This document shows, piece after piece, positions 45,595 to 55,983 of a stretch of 64,000 bases of DNA. Numbering within the stretch: the stretch's first letter is position 1; each line of letters opens with the position of its first letter. The notes beneath the pieces were generated by a model. The model did not search any database, had not been told where the DNA came from, and saw only the letters and a list, made by a program, of their open reading frames with translations. Source of the stretch: Atopobiaceae bacterium (GTDB lineage Bacteria > Actinomycetota > Coriobacteriia > Coriobacteriales > Atopobiaceae). The position numbers were made by a program, and so were the translations under genes. The stretch lies in the NCBI GenBank assembly GCA_017941705.1, contig JAGAVX010000146.1, positions 1-64,000 of the forward strand, read 5' to 3'.

Positions 45595-45627
45595 GCAGCC
45601 CCGGACGAGCGGGTCATCCGGGGCTGC
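45595..45627. terminator. Hairpin between convergent genes, probable terminator
   Basis: GCAGCCCCGGA (45595-45605) pairs perfectly with TCCGGGGCTGC (45617-45627). T tracts are weak on both strands. It lies between the stops of the NUDIX gene and the minus-strand lipoprotein. Confidence 0.65.
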
Positions 45628-45649
45628 TTCGTGCGGTTGTGGCGTAATG

Positions 45650-46447
45650 CTACTTGACGGTCACGCTCGTGATGTGGGGGTTGGGTCCCTCGTACCAGTA
45701 CAGGAAGCCCTCGAGGTCGACAGTGTCGCCCACCTTGAGGTCATTGCTGACGAGCTTGTAGACGTCGGTGTCCTCGCCGGTGAGGTACGACTCGACCGTG
45801 AAGGCGTACGTGGCCTTGCCGTCGGAGACGTTGAAGTACAGGTCGTCGCCAGGGGCGCCGGAGCCGTCGTAGTTGTAGATGAAGGGGGCTTCCTTGCCGT
45901 CGGCATCCTTGGAGGCGGCGATGGTGAGGCCGGTGAAGGCGACCTTCTGGTTCTGGAAGTCGATGAGCCCCTCGGTGCCCAGCTTGTCGGTCACGTCGAC
46001 GGGCTCGGCGATGTAGGAGCCGTCCATGAGGGCGAGCTCGGCACCCTCGGCAACCTCGACCTCGCCGGACCATTCGGCCTTGTAGCCCTTGACGCTGATC
46101 TTGGCACCCTCGACCAGCTTGTCGTAGGTGGCCTGGTCGCAGGCGGCGTTGTAGATGAAGTAGGCACCATCGGCGTCGGCGGCGTAGATCGAGGCCTTGT
46201 CCTCCCACCAGGACTGCTTGGCCTGGACGAAGCACTCGAGCATAACCGGAGCATCGACCTCGGCGGCGACGTACTCGGCGTAGGTCATGACGCCGTCGCT
46301 CTTGGCATCGGTGCCGTCTCCGGCAGCGGCTGCGGATGAGCCGCCACTGGCGTTGCCGCCACCGCCGCATGCGGTCAGGGCAAGCATCGAGGCGCCGCTG
46401 ACGAGCGTCGTGAGGAAGGACCTTCTGGTCTGTACGAGCTTAGTCAT
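45650..46447 (-). CDS. Lipoprotein with repeated OB-like modules, Tat-type signal
   Basis: A 265-residue exported lipoprotein. The signal has twin Arg (TRRSFLTT) and the lipobox LTAC with Cys27, then a Gly/Ser/Ala linker. The mature part holds two similar beta modules: one from VMTYAEYVAAEVDAPVMLEC to GAELALMDGSYI, the other from KVAFTGLTI to the end (VGDTVDLEGFLYWYEG), reminiscent of OB-fold proteins. GGGAGAGAATCATC precedes ATG 46447; the longer frame to 46735 crosses a terminator and is rejected. Function unknown; possibly binding of a small ligand or nucleic acid at the cell surface. Confidence 0.82.
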   Translation of the reverse strand: MTKLVQTRRSFLTTLVSGASMLALTACGGGGNASGGSSAAAAGDGTDAKSDGVMTYAEYVAAEVDAPVMLECFVQAKQSWWEDKASIYAADADGAYFIYNAACDQATYDKLVEGAKISVKGYKAEWSGEVEVAEGAELALMDGSYIAEPVDVTDKLGTEGLIDFQNQKVAFTGLTIAASKDADGKEAPFIYNYDGSGAPGDDLYFNVSDGKATYAFTVESYLTGEDTDVYKLVSNDLKVGDTVDLEGFLYWYEGPNPHITSVTVK

Positions 46448-46603
46448 GATGATTCTCTCCCATACTGATTGATGGAGTGGAACAAACGCTACACGCACAT
46501 TATTCTGCAAATCCTGCAGGAATGAAAGAAAGAGCCTGACTAAAGTTCGCATCCGTGCCCCAGCCGTTCTCAGACAGGTCGCTCGCGGCGGGTCCCTTGA
46601 GCA

Positions 46604-46639
46604 ACACACAAAAAGTGCCCCTCCGCAGGGGAGGGGCAC
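46604..46639 (-). terminator. Rho-independent terminator of the second ABC importer operon
   Basis: Minus-strand GTGCCCCTCC pairs with GGAGGGGCAC (46615-46639), followed by TTTTTGTGTGT. It lies about 40 bases after the binding-protein stop. Confidence 0.93.
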
Positions 46640-46677
46640 CAAAGGTTCGATCATGTGTGGATGCGCTGACAACGGTC

Positions 46678-48321
46678 CTAGCTCTTGCGTTTCTCCATCT
46701 CGTCGTGCAGGGCCACGGCGGCGATGCCAATCCATGCCACGATCAGGACGCCGATCAGGATCTTTGAGGCGCGTGGAAGCGGTCCTAGGTCCTTGGTACC
46801 ACCGCCTACGCTCCCGCCCAGCTGGTCGAGGTGGTAGAGCGCCATGACGTCGTCAAAGAGCTGGTCGAGGTAGGCGTCATCGATGGTCTCCTTGCGGCGC
46901 ACCGACTTGGTCACGCTCTCGATGAGCTGGCCGGACGCGTCGCGCAGCGATGCGGAGCCGTTGAACACCGGGGTGATGAAGGTGTTGGGCGCGTTCTCGA
47001 GCAGCACGCGCGTGGCGTCGATCTTGACCTGGTAGTGCTCGTTGTTATCCTCGCCCGCACGGGAGAGATACTCCTGGTACTCGGGCGAATCCTGGGCCTT
47101 GGACGTGACGGGCGCATAACCCTCGGTCTGCGCGTAGGCGTTCTGCACGTCGTTGGTGAGCAGGTATTGCGAGAAGAGCCACGAGGCGAGGACCTCGTCT
47201 GCATCGGCCTTGTTGAAGATGCAGATCGAGGGGCCCTGGCTGATCATCTTGGGGCTCGCGGGGTCGTATTGCGGCACCATGCGCACGGCAGTCTCAAACT
47301 GCACGAGCTTGTCGGGTGCGATGTCCACGAGCGGGGCATTCGTGCCCATCCAGGTGGCGCCGGCCGACGAGTCGATGGCAAAGACGCACTGTCCTGCGTT
47401 GAGGAAGTTGGCCGGGTAGCCGCTGATCTTGAACGTCGAGAACGCGCCGGTCTTGGCATGTCCGCTGATGGTCTTGAGGATGTCTCGCGTGTCGTCGTTG
47501 AAGAGCTCGATCTGGCCGTCTTCGGTCGAGTAGCCAGCCCCGCGTTGGGCGAGCATCTGGATCATCATGTTGTCGGTCGACTTGTCGATGAAGGGAATCA
47601 TGACCTTCTGCCCGTTGACCGCGTAGGTGCCGTCAGCGTTCTTAGCGGTTGCCGCCTCGGAGACCTCCCAGATGAAGTCCCAGGTGAGGACCTCGGGCAG
47701 CTCGAAGCCGAGCTTCTCGACGAAGGTCTTGTTGACGTAGCAGATCTCGGTCGAGCGCATGTACGGCAGTGCGTAGTGCGCGTCTCCCAGCACGCACTCC
47801 GACAGGAACTGCGGGACGATCTCGTCGGTAGTGGGGCCGTCAAAGGCGAGCTCGGAGCCACCCAGGCCATACTTCGCGTCGGCCATCAGCTCGTCGAGCG
47901 GTACCACGATGTTCGTACCGGTGAGGTAGGTGGCGATGTGGTCGGGATAGGTGATGCAGACGTTGGGCGTCGTACCCGTCGAGATGTTTGTGATGACGTC
48001 GTTGTAGATCTTGCCGTAATCGGTGTATAGCTTCATCTTGACGTGGATGTTGGGGTAGAGGGCCTCGAAGTCCGAGATTGCCTTCTCGTAGATCTTGGTC
48101 TGGGTCTTGTTGGTGTCGTTCTTGGCCCAGAACGTGATCTCGTAGTCCTTGGAGGCGTCCCACTGCTCGGGCACGGCAAAGGCCTCGGCACCCTTTGATC
48201 CGTGGCATGCGGTGAGCGGGAGGATGCAGGCAAGCGCCGTGACTACCGCGACGATGCCGGCAGACAGAAGGGACAGGCCCCTGCGCCCATTGCGAGTCGT
48301 CTTGAGCTTCTTGGTGTTCAT
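46678..48321 (-). CDS. ABC importer solute-binding lipoprotein with C-terminal membrane helix
   Basis: A 547-residue UgpB/MalE-type binding protein, about 100 residues longer than usual. The N terminus is a lipoprotein signal (LSLLSAGIVAVVTALACILP, lipobox LTAC with Cys39). The body follows the family (DYEITFWAKNDTNKTQTKIYE, GTTPNVCITYPDHIATYL, SGYPANFLNAGQCVFAIDSS). The C terminus adds a linker and a predicted membrane helix (ILIGVLIVAWIGIAAVAL) with a basic tail, so the protein may be held at both ends. It is the last gene of a minus-strand operon ATPase-permease-permease-binding protein; its start shares one base with the permease stop. The ligand could be a sugar or glycerol phosphate. 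Confidence 0.9.
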   Translation of the reverse strand: MNTKKLKTTRNGRRGLSLLSAGIVAVVTALACILPLTACHGSKGAEAFAVPEQWDASKDYEITFWAKNDTNKTQTKIYEKAISDFEALYPNIHVKMKLYTDYGKIYNDVITNISTGTTPNVCITYPDHIATYLTGTNIVVPLDELMADAKYGLGGSELAFDGPTTDEIVPQFLSECVLGDAHYALPYMRSTEICYVNKTFVEKLGFELPEVLTWDFIWEVSEAATAKNADGTYAVNGQKVMIPFIDKSTDNMMIQMLAQRGAGYSTEDGQIELFNDDTRDILKTISGHAKTGAFSTFKISGYPANFLNAGQCVFAIDSSAGATWMGTNAPLVDIAPDKLVQFETAVRMVPQYDPASPKMISQGPSICIFNKADADEVLASWLFSQYLLTNDVQNAYAQTEGYAPVTSKAQDSPEYQEYLSRAGEDNNEHYQVKIDATRVLLENAPNTFITPVFNGSASLRDASGQLIESVTKSVRRKETIDDAYLDQLFDDVMALYHLDQLGGSVGGGTKDLGPLPRASKILIGVLIVAWIGIAAVALHDEMEKRKS

Positions 48322-49196
48322 TAGCCCTTCGTCCCTCCTCTAGATACGCCCTCCATGATCTTCCTGCGGAAGATCAGGAAGAGGATGATCAGCGGGATCG
48401 AGATCACGACGACCGCAGCCATCATGGCCGGGACGTTCTCGCGGCCAAAGCCGTTCTCGCGAATCTCCTGAATGCCGTTGGAAACCAGGAAGTACAGCTG
48501 GTTGTCGGTGATGAGGCGCGGCCACACGTAGGAGTTCCAGCACTCGATGACCTTGAGCAGCACCACCGTGACGATGGTGGGGCGGCAGATGGGGATCATC
48601 ACGTTCGTGAGGTACTTGAAGTCGCTGCAGCCGTCGACCTTGGCGGCCTTGTAGAGGTCGTCGGGAATCTGGTCGAAGTTCTCCTTGAGCAGGTAGATGT
48701 AGAAGACCGACGTCACCGACGGCAGGATGAGGCCAGTGAAGGTGTTGCGCAGCCCCAGGTTGGTGATGGTCACGAAGTTGGTGATGATGACCAGCTCGTT
48801 GGGGATCATCATCAGTGACAGGAAGGCCGTGAAGAGCAGGTCGCGGCCGGCAAAGTCCAGGCGCGAGAACGCGAACGCGGCCAGGACGATGACCACGAGC
48901 ATGAGAGCCGTGGTGATGCCGGTGAAGATCACGGTGTTCATGAAGTAGCGCGCGAGCGGCACAGCCGTGAATGCCTCGGTGTAGTTCTCCAGCGTCGGCG
49001 AGGTGGTGTAGAGCTGCGGCACGTACTCGGCGTTGTAGGAGCTGTAGCTCTTGACTGAGGTCAGCACCATCCAGTAGAAGGGGAAGAGCACGATGAGTGC
49101 CCAGATGGTGAGCAGCGCGTAGGTGACGCCCTTGCGGATCTTCTGGGCGCGGGCAAAGGACTGCTGCTCCTGTTGGTTGTTGTTCATGTCGCTCAT
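48321..49196 (-). CDS. ABC importer permease, UgpE/MalG type
   Basis: A 291-residue permease with a short cytoplasmic N terminus and six hydrophobic helices starting at ALLTIWALIVLFPFYWMVLT. The EAA loop is seen as YKAAKVDGCSDFKYLTNVMI, then CWNSYVWPRLIT. The start overlaps the stop of the upstream permease (ATGA) and the stop overlaps the binding-protein start by one base, so the operon is tightly coupled. Confidence 0.93.
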   Translation of the reverse strand: MSDMNNNQQEQQSFARAQKIRKGVTYALLTIWALIVLFPFYWMVLTSVKSYSSYNAEYVPQLYTTSPTLENYTEAFTAVPLARYFMNTVIFTGITTALMLVVIVLAAFAFSRLDFAGRDLLFTAFLSLMMIPNELVIITNFVTITNLGLRNTFTGLILPSVTSVFYIYLLKENFDQIPDDLYKAAKVDGCSDFKYLTNVMIPICRPTIVTVVLLKVIECWNSYVWPRLITDNQLYFLVSNGIQEIRENGFGRENVPAMMAAVVVISIPLIILFLIFRRKIMEGVSRGGTKG

Positions 49197-50082
49197 GAGG
49201 TCTGCACGCTCCTTCTCTGAATCAGCAGGTTGATGCAGGTGATGGTCAGCACGATGGCAAACAGGACCAGCGCCGCGGCCGACGCGTACGACGGGTATCC
49301 TCCGCCGTTGCCGTAGAGCATGTCGTAGACGTAGCCCACGATGGTGTTCATGCCTGCGGCGTTGAGGTTGGTGCCAAAGATGGCGACCACGTCACCGTAC
49401 GCCTTGAAGGCGCCGATGAAGCCAGTGATGACCAGATAGAAGATCATAGGGCTGATCATGGGCAGCGTGATGCGATAGAAGATGCGCCAGCTGCTGGTGC
49501 CGTCGACCTTGGCCGCCTTGTAGTAGTCGGGGTTGACCGAGGCGAGGGCGCTGGTGAGGATCAGGATCTTGAACGGCAGGACCACCCAGATGGTGTAGAT
49601 GCACATCACGGTCATCTTGGCCCAGTACGGTCCGTCGATGAAGTCCACGGTGCTGCCACCAAAGAAGTGGATGATCTGGTTGACGAAGCCGTCGGTGTAG
49701 GGCGTCTTCTGGAACAGGATCATGAAGACCAGGCCAACGGCCAGCGTGTTGGTCACGTATGGCAGGAAGAAGATGGTCTGGTAGAGCTCCTGCAGTTTGC
49801 TGATCGAGCTCAGGCCCACCGAGATGAGCAGCGCCAGCAGCGTCGAGAGCGGCACCGTCACGATGACCAGTATGAAGGTGTTCTTGAGCGCCTGGATGAA
49901 GTACGGGTCGCGCAGAACGTACTGGTAGTTGTAGATGCCCGTGCCAAAGAAGGTCTGCGACGCGGAGTTGTAGCCCTCCTCAAAGGAGTAGACGATGACG
50001 TCAAAGAGCGGGTACACCACGAAGACGCCGAGGAAGGCAATGGCTGGGATCAGGTAGAGCCAGCCCTTCATGCTTCGGGTGT

Positions 50083-50086
<4 letters not shown>
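49193..50086 (-). CDS. ABC importer permease, UgpA/MalF type
   Basis: A 297-residue permease (KGWLYLIPAIAFLGVFVVYP at the start) with six helices and the EAA loop YKAAKVDGTSSWRIFYRITL. It overlaps the ATPase gene by four bases (ATGA) and the next permease likewise. It forms the heterodimeric channel with the 48321 product. Confidence 0.93.
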
Positions 50087-51270
<1,184 letters not shown>

Positions 51271-51366
51271 AAGCCGCTTCCCTTGGTAGGTGATGCAATT
51301 ACGCATGAAAACGTGCTTATTGTAATGTGGCGCGCGCAGCCGATAGCGGCGAGACCTGCTGATGTT

Positions 51367-51382
51367 TGGTAAACGTTACGCA
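51367..51382 (-). promoter_or_regulatory. LacI-type operator-like site before the second importer operon
   Basis: TGGTAAACGTTACGCA (51367-51382) has the AACGTT centre and partial dyad symmetry of LacI-family operators. It lies about 100 bases upstream of the ATPase start. It differs from the GGAAACGTTTCC sites of the first locus, so a different regulator, not in this window, may bind. Confidence 0.4.
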
Positions 51383-51407
51383 GCGGGTGCGAGGGTGCCG
51401 TAGTGTG

Positions 51408-51465
51408 GTGCCGGGGACACGCCCCCAGACAACATTTCTGTGGTGCCGGGGCGTGTCCCCGGCAC
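51408..51465. repeat. Long REP-like palindrome, GGGGACACGCC family, copy 4
   Basis: Perfect 18-base arms GTGCCGGGGACACGCCCC (51408-51425) and the complement (51448-51465). It lies in the divergent space between the ABC ATPase and the phosphatase gene. Confidence 0.87.
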
Positions 51466-51532
51466 AACACTCCGGCGCAGCAAAGGATAATAGAATACGC
51501 ATACAGGCCTTCTTCGATCGAAAGAGTACAAG

Positions 51533-54262
51533 ATGCGGCTGAGAGACTATGCAAAGGCCAGGGGAAAGACCGGTGAGGATGAGGGCGGTCGCCGACGGAT
51601 CCGCGCGTGGAGGGGCCTCCTCCAGGAAGAGCCGAGGCAACTCAAGATTCAGGTGCTCGCCACCCTTCTCATCATCTCGGCATCCATGACCCTCATGCAA
51701 TGCGGCTTTATCAGCATTGGTCCAAGTGGGCACTACATCGGTTTCGTTCTTGGCCTGCTCGCCCCCGTGGCCATAGCTTCGCTGCTCCTTGGCAGGGCCG
51801 CGGGAGCCCTGCAGGGTGCGCTTACGGGTGCCGTGCTTTACGTGCACTCGATCATTCATCCCCTTGACCTGTTCGAGCGCTACTTTGTCTCGTGGTACAA
51901 CTCGGTGGTGCTGTACGCCATAGTGGGCTACCTGTTCGGGCTGCTTTTGGCGGTGGCGCTGCGAAACGATCCCAAGGGGCTGCGAAGAGTCATCTACCTA
52001 GGGATTGTGTGCCTGTTGATCTCGGTGGTCGTGAGCATCGCCTTTTTCATCAGCTCTCTGATCCAGATCGTCATTCACTATGGGTCGGCTTACGGGCAGG
52101 TGCAGGGTGCAGCCAGTCTACCCACCGAGGGCTATAACGCGCTCGAGGCGCTCGTTCGCTTGATCGGCCAGCCGCTGTTCAACGCGATAGTTACGTTTGC
52201 TTCCATCCTGGTCGTCGATTACGTCAATTACAGGCGTGTGGGGCTTGCCGGCAACGTCAGCGTGCGCACCATCTTCAGGGCTCAGCTCCTGGTCGTTGTG
52301 GCGATCGTGTTCTGCGTGGCCCAGGCCGTGAGCTTCACGGCGATCACCATCCAGGAGGAGAATGCCATCTATGAGGACATGGGTGACGAGCTCGAATACA
52401 TCGGCGATCACATGTCCAAGCAGGTAGAGCACCAGATTGAGCTCTACGAGATAGCTACGGCCTATGGGATTCCCGATGAGGCGCGTAACGCCATTCTAGA
52501 GGCAGAGGTCATCGATGAGGTTCTCGAGGGGTATGACCTGACTGACGGCACGATTCTTGTCATCGATGACGGAATCGTGGCTACCAGCTACAATCCCGCC
52601 TATCCTGTTGGCAAGAGGTACGAGGAACTCTTTGACGTGGCGTTCATTGGCACGCTCGAGGAGCTTGCCAAGCAGACGGGGCCGTGCAAGACCATCTACG
52701 ACACCCAGCCTCTTGAGGCAGCGACCCAGGCGAACGCGGGAACCCGCTTTACTGCGGTGCAACTTGGGTACCTGCGTGTCCTTGAGTCCAACGACATGTA
52801 TATCCTCATGATCGTGCCGTCCTCGACGGTGTTCGCAAACCGGCAGGGCATCGCTAGCTGGGTGTCGCTTGTTGCCATGCTTCTGCTCGCGACGGTGTAC
52901 GTGCTCGCCGCCCGGTTCCTCGCCAAGGACGTGGCGGAGCCGATCGATCGCACCAATGCTTCGCTGGCACGCATCACCGACGGCAATCTCGACGAGACGA
53001 TCTCCGAGGTGGACAGCTTGGAGTTCGCGTCGCTTTCCGCGGGCATCAACGTGACGGTCGATTCGCTCAAGGAGGCCATTGCAGCTGAGGCGGCGCGGAT
53101 CGATCGAGATCTTGCGACCGCAAAAGCCATCCAGGAGTCGGCCCTTCCGCGCGTCTTTCCGCCATTTCCCGAGATCAGCGCCTTTGACATCTATGCCACG
53201 ATGGACGCGGCCAAGGAGGTGGGCGGCGACTTTTACGACTACTTCCTCATTGATGACCACACGCTGGGATTCCTCATTGCCGACGTGTCGGGCAAGGGAA
53301 TCCCGGGGGCGCTGTTCATGATGGCCGCCAAGACCGAGATCGAGAACCATATGGCCGCGGGCGTGGAGCCCGCACAGGCCATCGCCTCGGCCAATCGCTA
53401 CCTGTGTGCCAATAACGACGCTGGCATGTTCGTGACCGTGTGGGCTGCCACGCTCGACTGGGAGACGGGCCTGCTCACGTATGTGAACGCTGGTCATAAC
53501 TTCCCGTTGCTGCGTCGGGGTACAAACGGTACGTGGGAGTGGCTCAAGAAGAAGTGCGGGCTGTTCCTGGGTGCGTTCGAGACGGCAAAGTATCGCCAGG
53601 AGACGCTGACGCTCTCGCCAGGTGATGAGCTGCTCCTTTATACCGATGGCGTCAACGAGGCGTTCAGCCTGGAGGGGGAGGAATACGGCAACGATCGGCT
53701 TGAGGCGTTTGTTGCGTCGCACACGAACCTGCACTCGCGCGACCTCGTGCAGGCGCTGCACGCTGACGTCAAGCACTGGGCGGAGGGTACCGAGCAGTCA
53801 GATGACATCACTGTCCTGGCGATGGAGTACGGCGTGGCGCCCGAGGTCATCGGGTCAATCACCATTCCGGCGGCGCTTGATGGCCTGAGTCAGGCAAGCA
53901 ACCTGGTGGTCGGTGAGCTGAGGCAGCGTCTGTGCCCGCTCGATGTTCTTAACAAGGTCGAGATGGTGCTCGAGGAACTCTTTGTCAATGTATGCCGCTA
54001 CGCCTATGCCGACCAAGACACGCCAGGCAAGGTTCAGATTACCTATGCCTACGGCGCCAACCCCTCGTCTATTACAGTGGAGCTGCGAGATCAAGGCGCG
54101 CCCTTTGACCCAACGCTGGACAGGGGGTCAGCCAAGGTAACAAGTGATGGCAACCTGCGCATTGGTGGTCTTGGCATCCTCATGGTGCGCGAGGCTGTCG
54201 ATGACTTCGCGTATCTGCGCGACGGTGACACCAACGTCACGGCGTTCAAGATACGCTGGTAG
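51533..54262 (+). CDS. Membrane sensor PP2C phosphatase fused to an RsbW-like kinase domain
   Basis: A 909-residue regulator. Residues about 40-270 contain some six to seven membrane helices, followed by an extracytoplasmic sensory region, another helix (about 441-465) and a HAMP-like linker. The PP2C/SpoIIE phosphatase domain runs about 550-760 with the metal motifs VGGDFYDYF, LIADVSGKGIPGALFM and SDDITVLAM. A HATPase_c domain closes the protein (about 780-909; VLEELFVNVCRYAY, the N box, and GGLGILMVREAVDDF). Such domains respectively dephosphorylate and phosphorylate STAS antagonists, so this protein could control a partner switch in both directions. The STAS protein at 37394 is the obvious candidate substrate. 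It is a single gene followed by a bidirectional terminator. Confidence 0.92.
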   Translation: MRLRDYAKARGKTGEDEGGRRRIRAWRGLLQEEPRQLKIQVLATLLIISASMTLMQCGFISIGPSGHYIGFVLGLLAPVAIASLLLGRAAGALQGALTGAVLYVHSIIHPLDLFERYFVSWYNSVVLYAIVGYLFGLLLAVALRNDPKGLRRVIYLGIVCLLISVVVSIAFFISSLIQIVIHYGSAYGQVQGAASLPTEGYNALEALVRLIGQPLFNAIVTFASILVVDYVNYRRVGLAGNVSVRTIFRAQLLVVVAIVFCVAQAVSFTAITIQEENAIYEDMGDELEYIGDHMSKQVEHQIELYEIATAYGIPDEARNAILEAEVIDEVLEGYDLTDGTILVIDDGIVATSYNPAYPVGKRYEELFDVAFIGTLEELAKQTGPCKTIYDTQPLEAATQANAGTRFTAVQLGYLRVLESNDMYILMIVPSSTVFANRQGIASWVSLVAMLLLATVYVLAARFLAKDVAEPIDRTNASLARITDGNLDETISEVDSLEFASLSAGINVTVDSLKEAIAAEAARIDRDLATAKAIQESALPRVFPPFPEISAFDIYATMDAAKEVGGDFYDYFLIDDHTLGFLIADVSGKGIPGALFMMAAKTEIENHMAAGVEPAQAIASANRYLCANNDAGMFVTVWAATLDWETGLLTYVNAGHNFPLLRRGTNGTWEWLKKKCGLFLGAFETAKYRQETLTLSPGDELLLYTDGVNEAFSLEGEEYGNDRLEAFVASHTNLHSRDLVQALHADVKHWAEGTEQSDDITVLAMEYGVAPEVIGSITIPAALDGLSQASNLVVGELRQRLCPLDVLNKVEMVLEELFVNVCRYAYADQDTPGKVQITYAYGANPSSITVELRDQGAPFDPTLDRGSAKVTSDGNLRIGGLGILMVREAVDDFAYLRDGDTNVTAFKIRW

Positions 54263-54313
54263 GAGCAACCGTCGTTTAGTGCCGATTGGGGGACAACGGA
54301 GTCACGTTAAAAA

Positions 54314-54362
54314 GCAAAGAGACGGGGCGGAAGGATTGCCTCCTTCCGCCCCGTCTCTTTGC
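54314..54362. terminator. Strong bidirectional terminator
   Basis: A 22-base perfect stem, GCAAAGAGACGGGGCGGAAG and two more bases (54314-54335), pairs with 54341-54362. A-rich (AAAAA) and CTCTTTG flanks serve both strands. It lies between converging genes ending at 54262 and 54403. Confidence 0.93.
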
Positions 54363-54402
54363 GAGGTGTCCTGTTAGGTCGCGTGGGACCTGCGGGTTCT
54401 TG

Positions 54403-55278
54403 CTACTCCGCCTCGGTCTCCTCTGCGTCATCGTTCAGTTCTTCAAGGCCGTCGAACAACTCGTGGAACTTGATCTCGCGGTCGGCCTCGAGCTCCTCGA
54501 ACGTCTTGGTTGCCTCGGGCATGGCCTCGACGGTGGTGGCGTCAAAGTCCGAGAGGCTGTCGGTTATGTCGTTGATTGCCTCGGGGAACTCGTAGTGCTT
54601 CTTCAGTCCGGCGATGTGGCCATCGGCGTCAAAGTAGATGGTCAGCTGGGCATTCTTGATCGGGTTACCGCTCTTCTCGAGCGCGAGAAGCGCCTCGTCG
54701 GCATCCATGTACTTCCTGGGGTCGAGCGTCAGCTGGTAGGAGGCAGTGTCGCCCACCTGCTCCTTGGAAACGGTGGAGGCGCAGTCGACGAGCGTGTTCA
54801 GATCGCCAAACGTATCCGTGAGGTAGGCATCGGCGCCCTTAAAGTGCGCCAGCTCGAACTGCTCGGTCGTGCCGGAGTAGACTGACCCGTCAGAGACGAA
54901 CACGGCGTTGTCGCCGTCGGAGTAGTACTCCAGCGTGACGCCATTCGTGCTGCCCGTAAGGTGCGTCTTCAGCTGGTCGCCACTTGCATCAAACTCGTAG
55001 ACCGAGTCCTGCTGAATGACCTCGGGACCGCCGTTCGCGTTCACGATCTCCTCGCTCGTGTAGGTGGAGGTGGTGTTCTCGTTAATGGTGACCGACTTGT
55101 AGGCGGGAGCGGCGGCGATGGCGCTCTTGAGCTCGGCGATGATCTCGTCCTGCGTCTGCTCGGCCGCAGCCTCGGCTGCGGGGGCCTCCGTCGAGGTTGT
55201 AGCCTCGGGCTGTTTGCCGCAGCCAGCCATCGCGCTCAGCGTCAGCGCTGCCGCCAGAAAGACCGTAATACGCCTCAT
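54403..55278 (-). CDS. Secreted lipoprotein of unknown function
   Basis: A 291-residue lipoprotein with signal MRRITVFLAAALTLSAMAGC; the lipobox MAGC puts the lipid on Cys20. An Ala/Glu-rich linker is followed by a beta-rich domain (KSVTINENTTSTYTSEEIV, LTIYFDADGHIAGLKKHYEF) that resembles LolA/DUF6612-like lipoproteins, where a long twisted sheet holds hydrophobic ligands. The tail is acidic. AAGGAGAAACT precedes the ATG. It stands alone; the role is unknown. Confidence 0.85.
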   Translation of the reverse strand: MRRITVFLAAALTLSAMAGCGKQPEATTSTEAPAAEAAAEQTQDEIIAELKSAIAAAPAYKSVTINENTTSTYTSEEIVNANGGPEVIQQDSVYEFDASGDQLKTHLTGSTNGVTLEYYSDGDNAVFVSDGSVYSGTTEQFELAHFKGADAYLTDTFGDLNTLVDCASTVSKEQVGDTASYQLTLDPRKYMDADEALLALEKSGNPIKNAQLTIYFDADGHIAGLKKHYEFPEAINDITDSLSDFDATTVEAMPEATKTFEELEADREIKFHELFDGLEELNDDAEETEAE

Positions 55279-55453
55279 AGTTTCTCCTTACTGCGATGTG
55301 TGCAATGTCAGTACGCCTAGAGAGGCAGCGTCATGATATCGCCTTTAACTATTTATGTTGTGAGGACTCTGTCACCTTCTTGTGAGGAGTGTGAGGATGA
55401 CGGAGCGTCACCGTGCCCAGTCACTGCGAGTTTTGGGGTTGTCGAATGCGCTG

Positions 55454-55744
55454 TTAGCAGGCGAGCGCCTCGTGTTCCTTCAGGTACTTGAGGAGTATGG
55501 GGAAGAGCTTTTGCTACGGGATGTCGGGATCGATCTCGCGAGTGGTATAGGGGTCGATCTGGGTCTGCAAGGCTCCCCATCCCGTCTTGCAGACCATCGC
55601 CAGGGGAAGCATCTCTTTGTAATCCTCGTCCATCTCCTTGAGGGTATCAAGCATGAAAGCGATCGTGATGATTGCGATGCCCATGATAAGCTTTGCTAGG
55701 CTGGCCTTCCAGCCTCTGGCAGTGGGTTCATTCAGATCCTCCAT
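55454..55744 (-). pseudogene. Small membrane-protein remnant with an in-frame amber stop
   Basis: From ATG 55744 a 76-codon frame encodes a predicted membrane helix (LAKLIMGIAIITIAFMLDTL) and a soluble tail (LPLAMVCKTGWGALQTQID), then TAG at 55514-55516. The same frame continues with protein-like sequence (QKLFPILLKYLKEHEALAC) to a TAA at 55454. The continuity suggests a gene of about 96 residues broken by a point mutation. No ribosome site is visible, so a chance frame is also possible. The wider 55279-56283 gap contains only this and the inverted repeat at 55851. Confidence 0.4.
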
Positions 55745-55850
55745 ACGTGGAGCTAGGGTGTCCCTAGCCTTTGGCTTCGCTATTCATCTAACCGATTCTT
55801 GGGTTAACGAGGACAGGTTAATCGATTTAGCAGCTTTCTGATGGATGCGT

Positions 55851-55983
55851 CGTGGACAATGTTGGGCTTATGCGTGATTCTTGAGCGGGTAGTCAAGTAG
55901 ATCGGCATCAAAAGCGCAGGTCGCAGATGAGCGATACTCAAAGGATCGCCGAAAATTAACGCATAGGTCCAACATTGTCCACG
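55851..55983. repeat. MITE-like inverted repeat
   Basis: CGTGGACAATGTTGG (55851-55865) is mirrored by CCAACATTGTCCACG (55969-55983), and the match continues with a few differences through CTTATGCGT/ACGCATAGG, giving about 25-base termini around 83 bases. It differs in sequence from the 19251 element. No coding content. Confidence 0.6.

Noticed and set aside
51409-51470. Phage attachment site suggested by the perfect inverted repeat
   Set aside because: It belongs to the palindrome family found at four unrelated places, and no integrase is adjacent.
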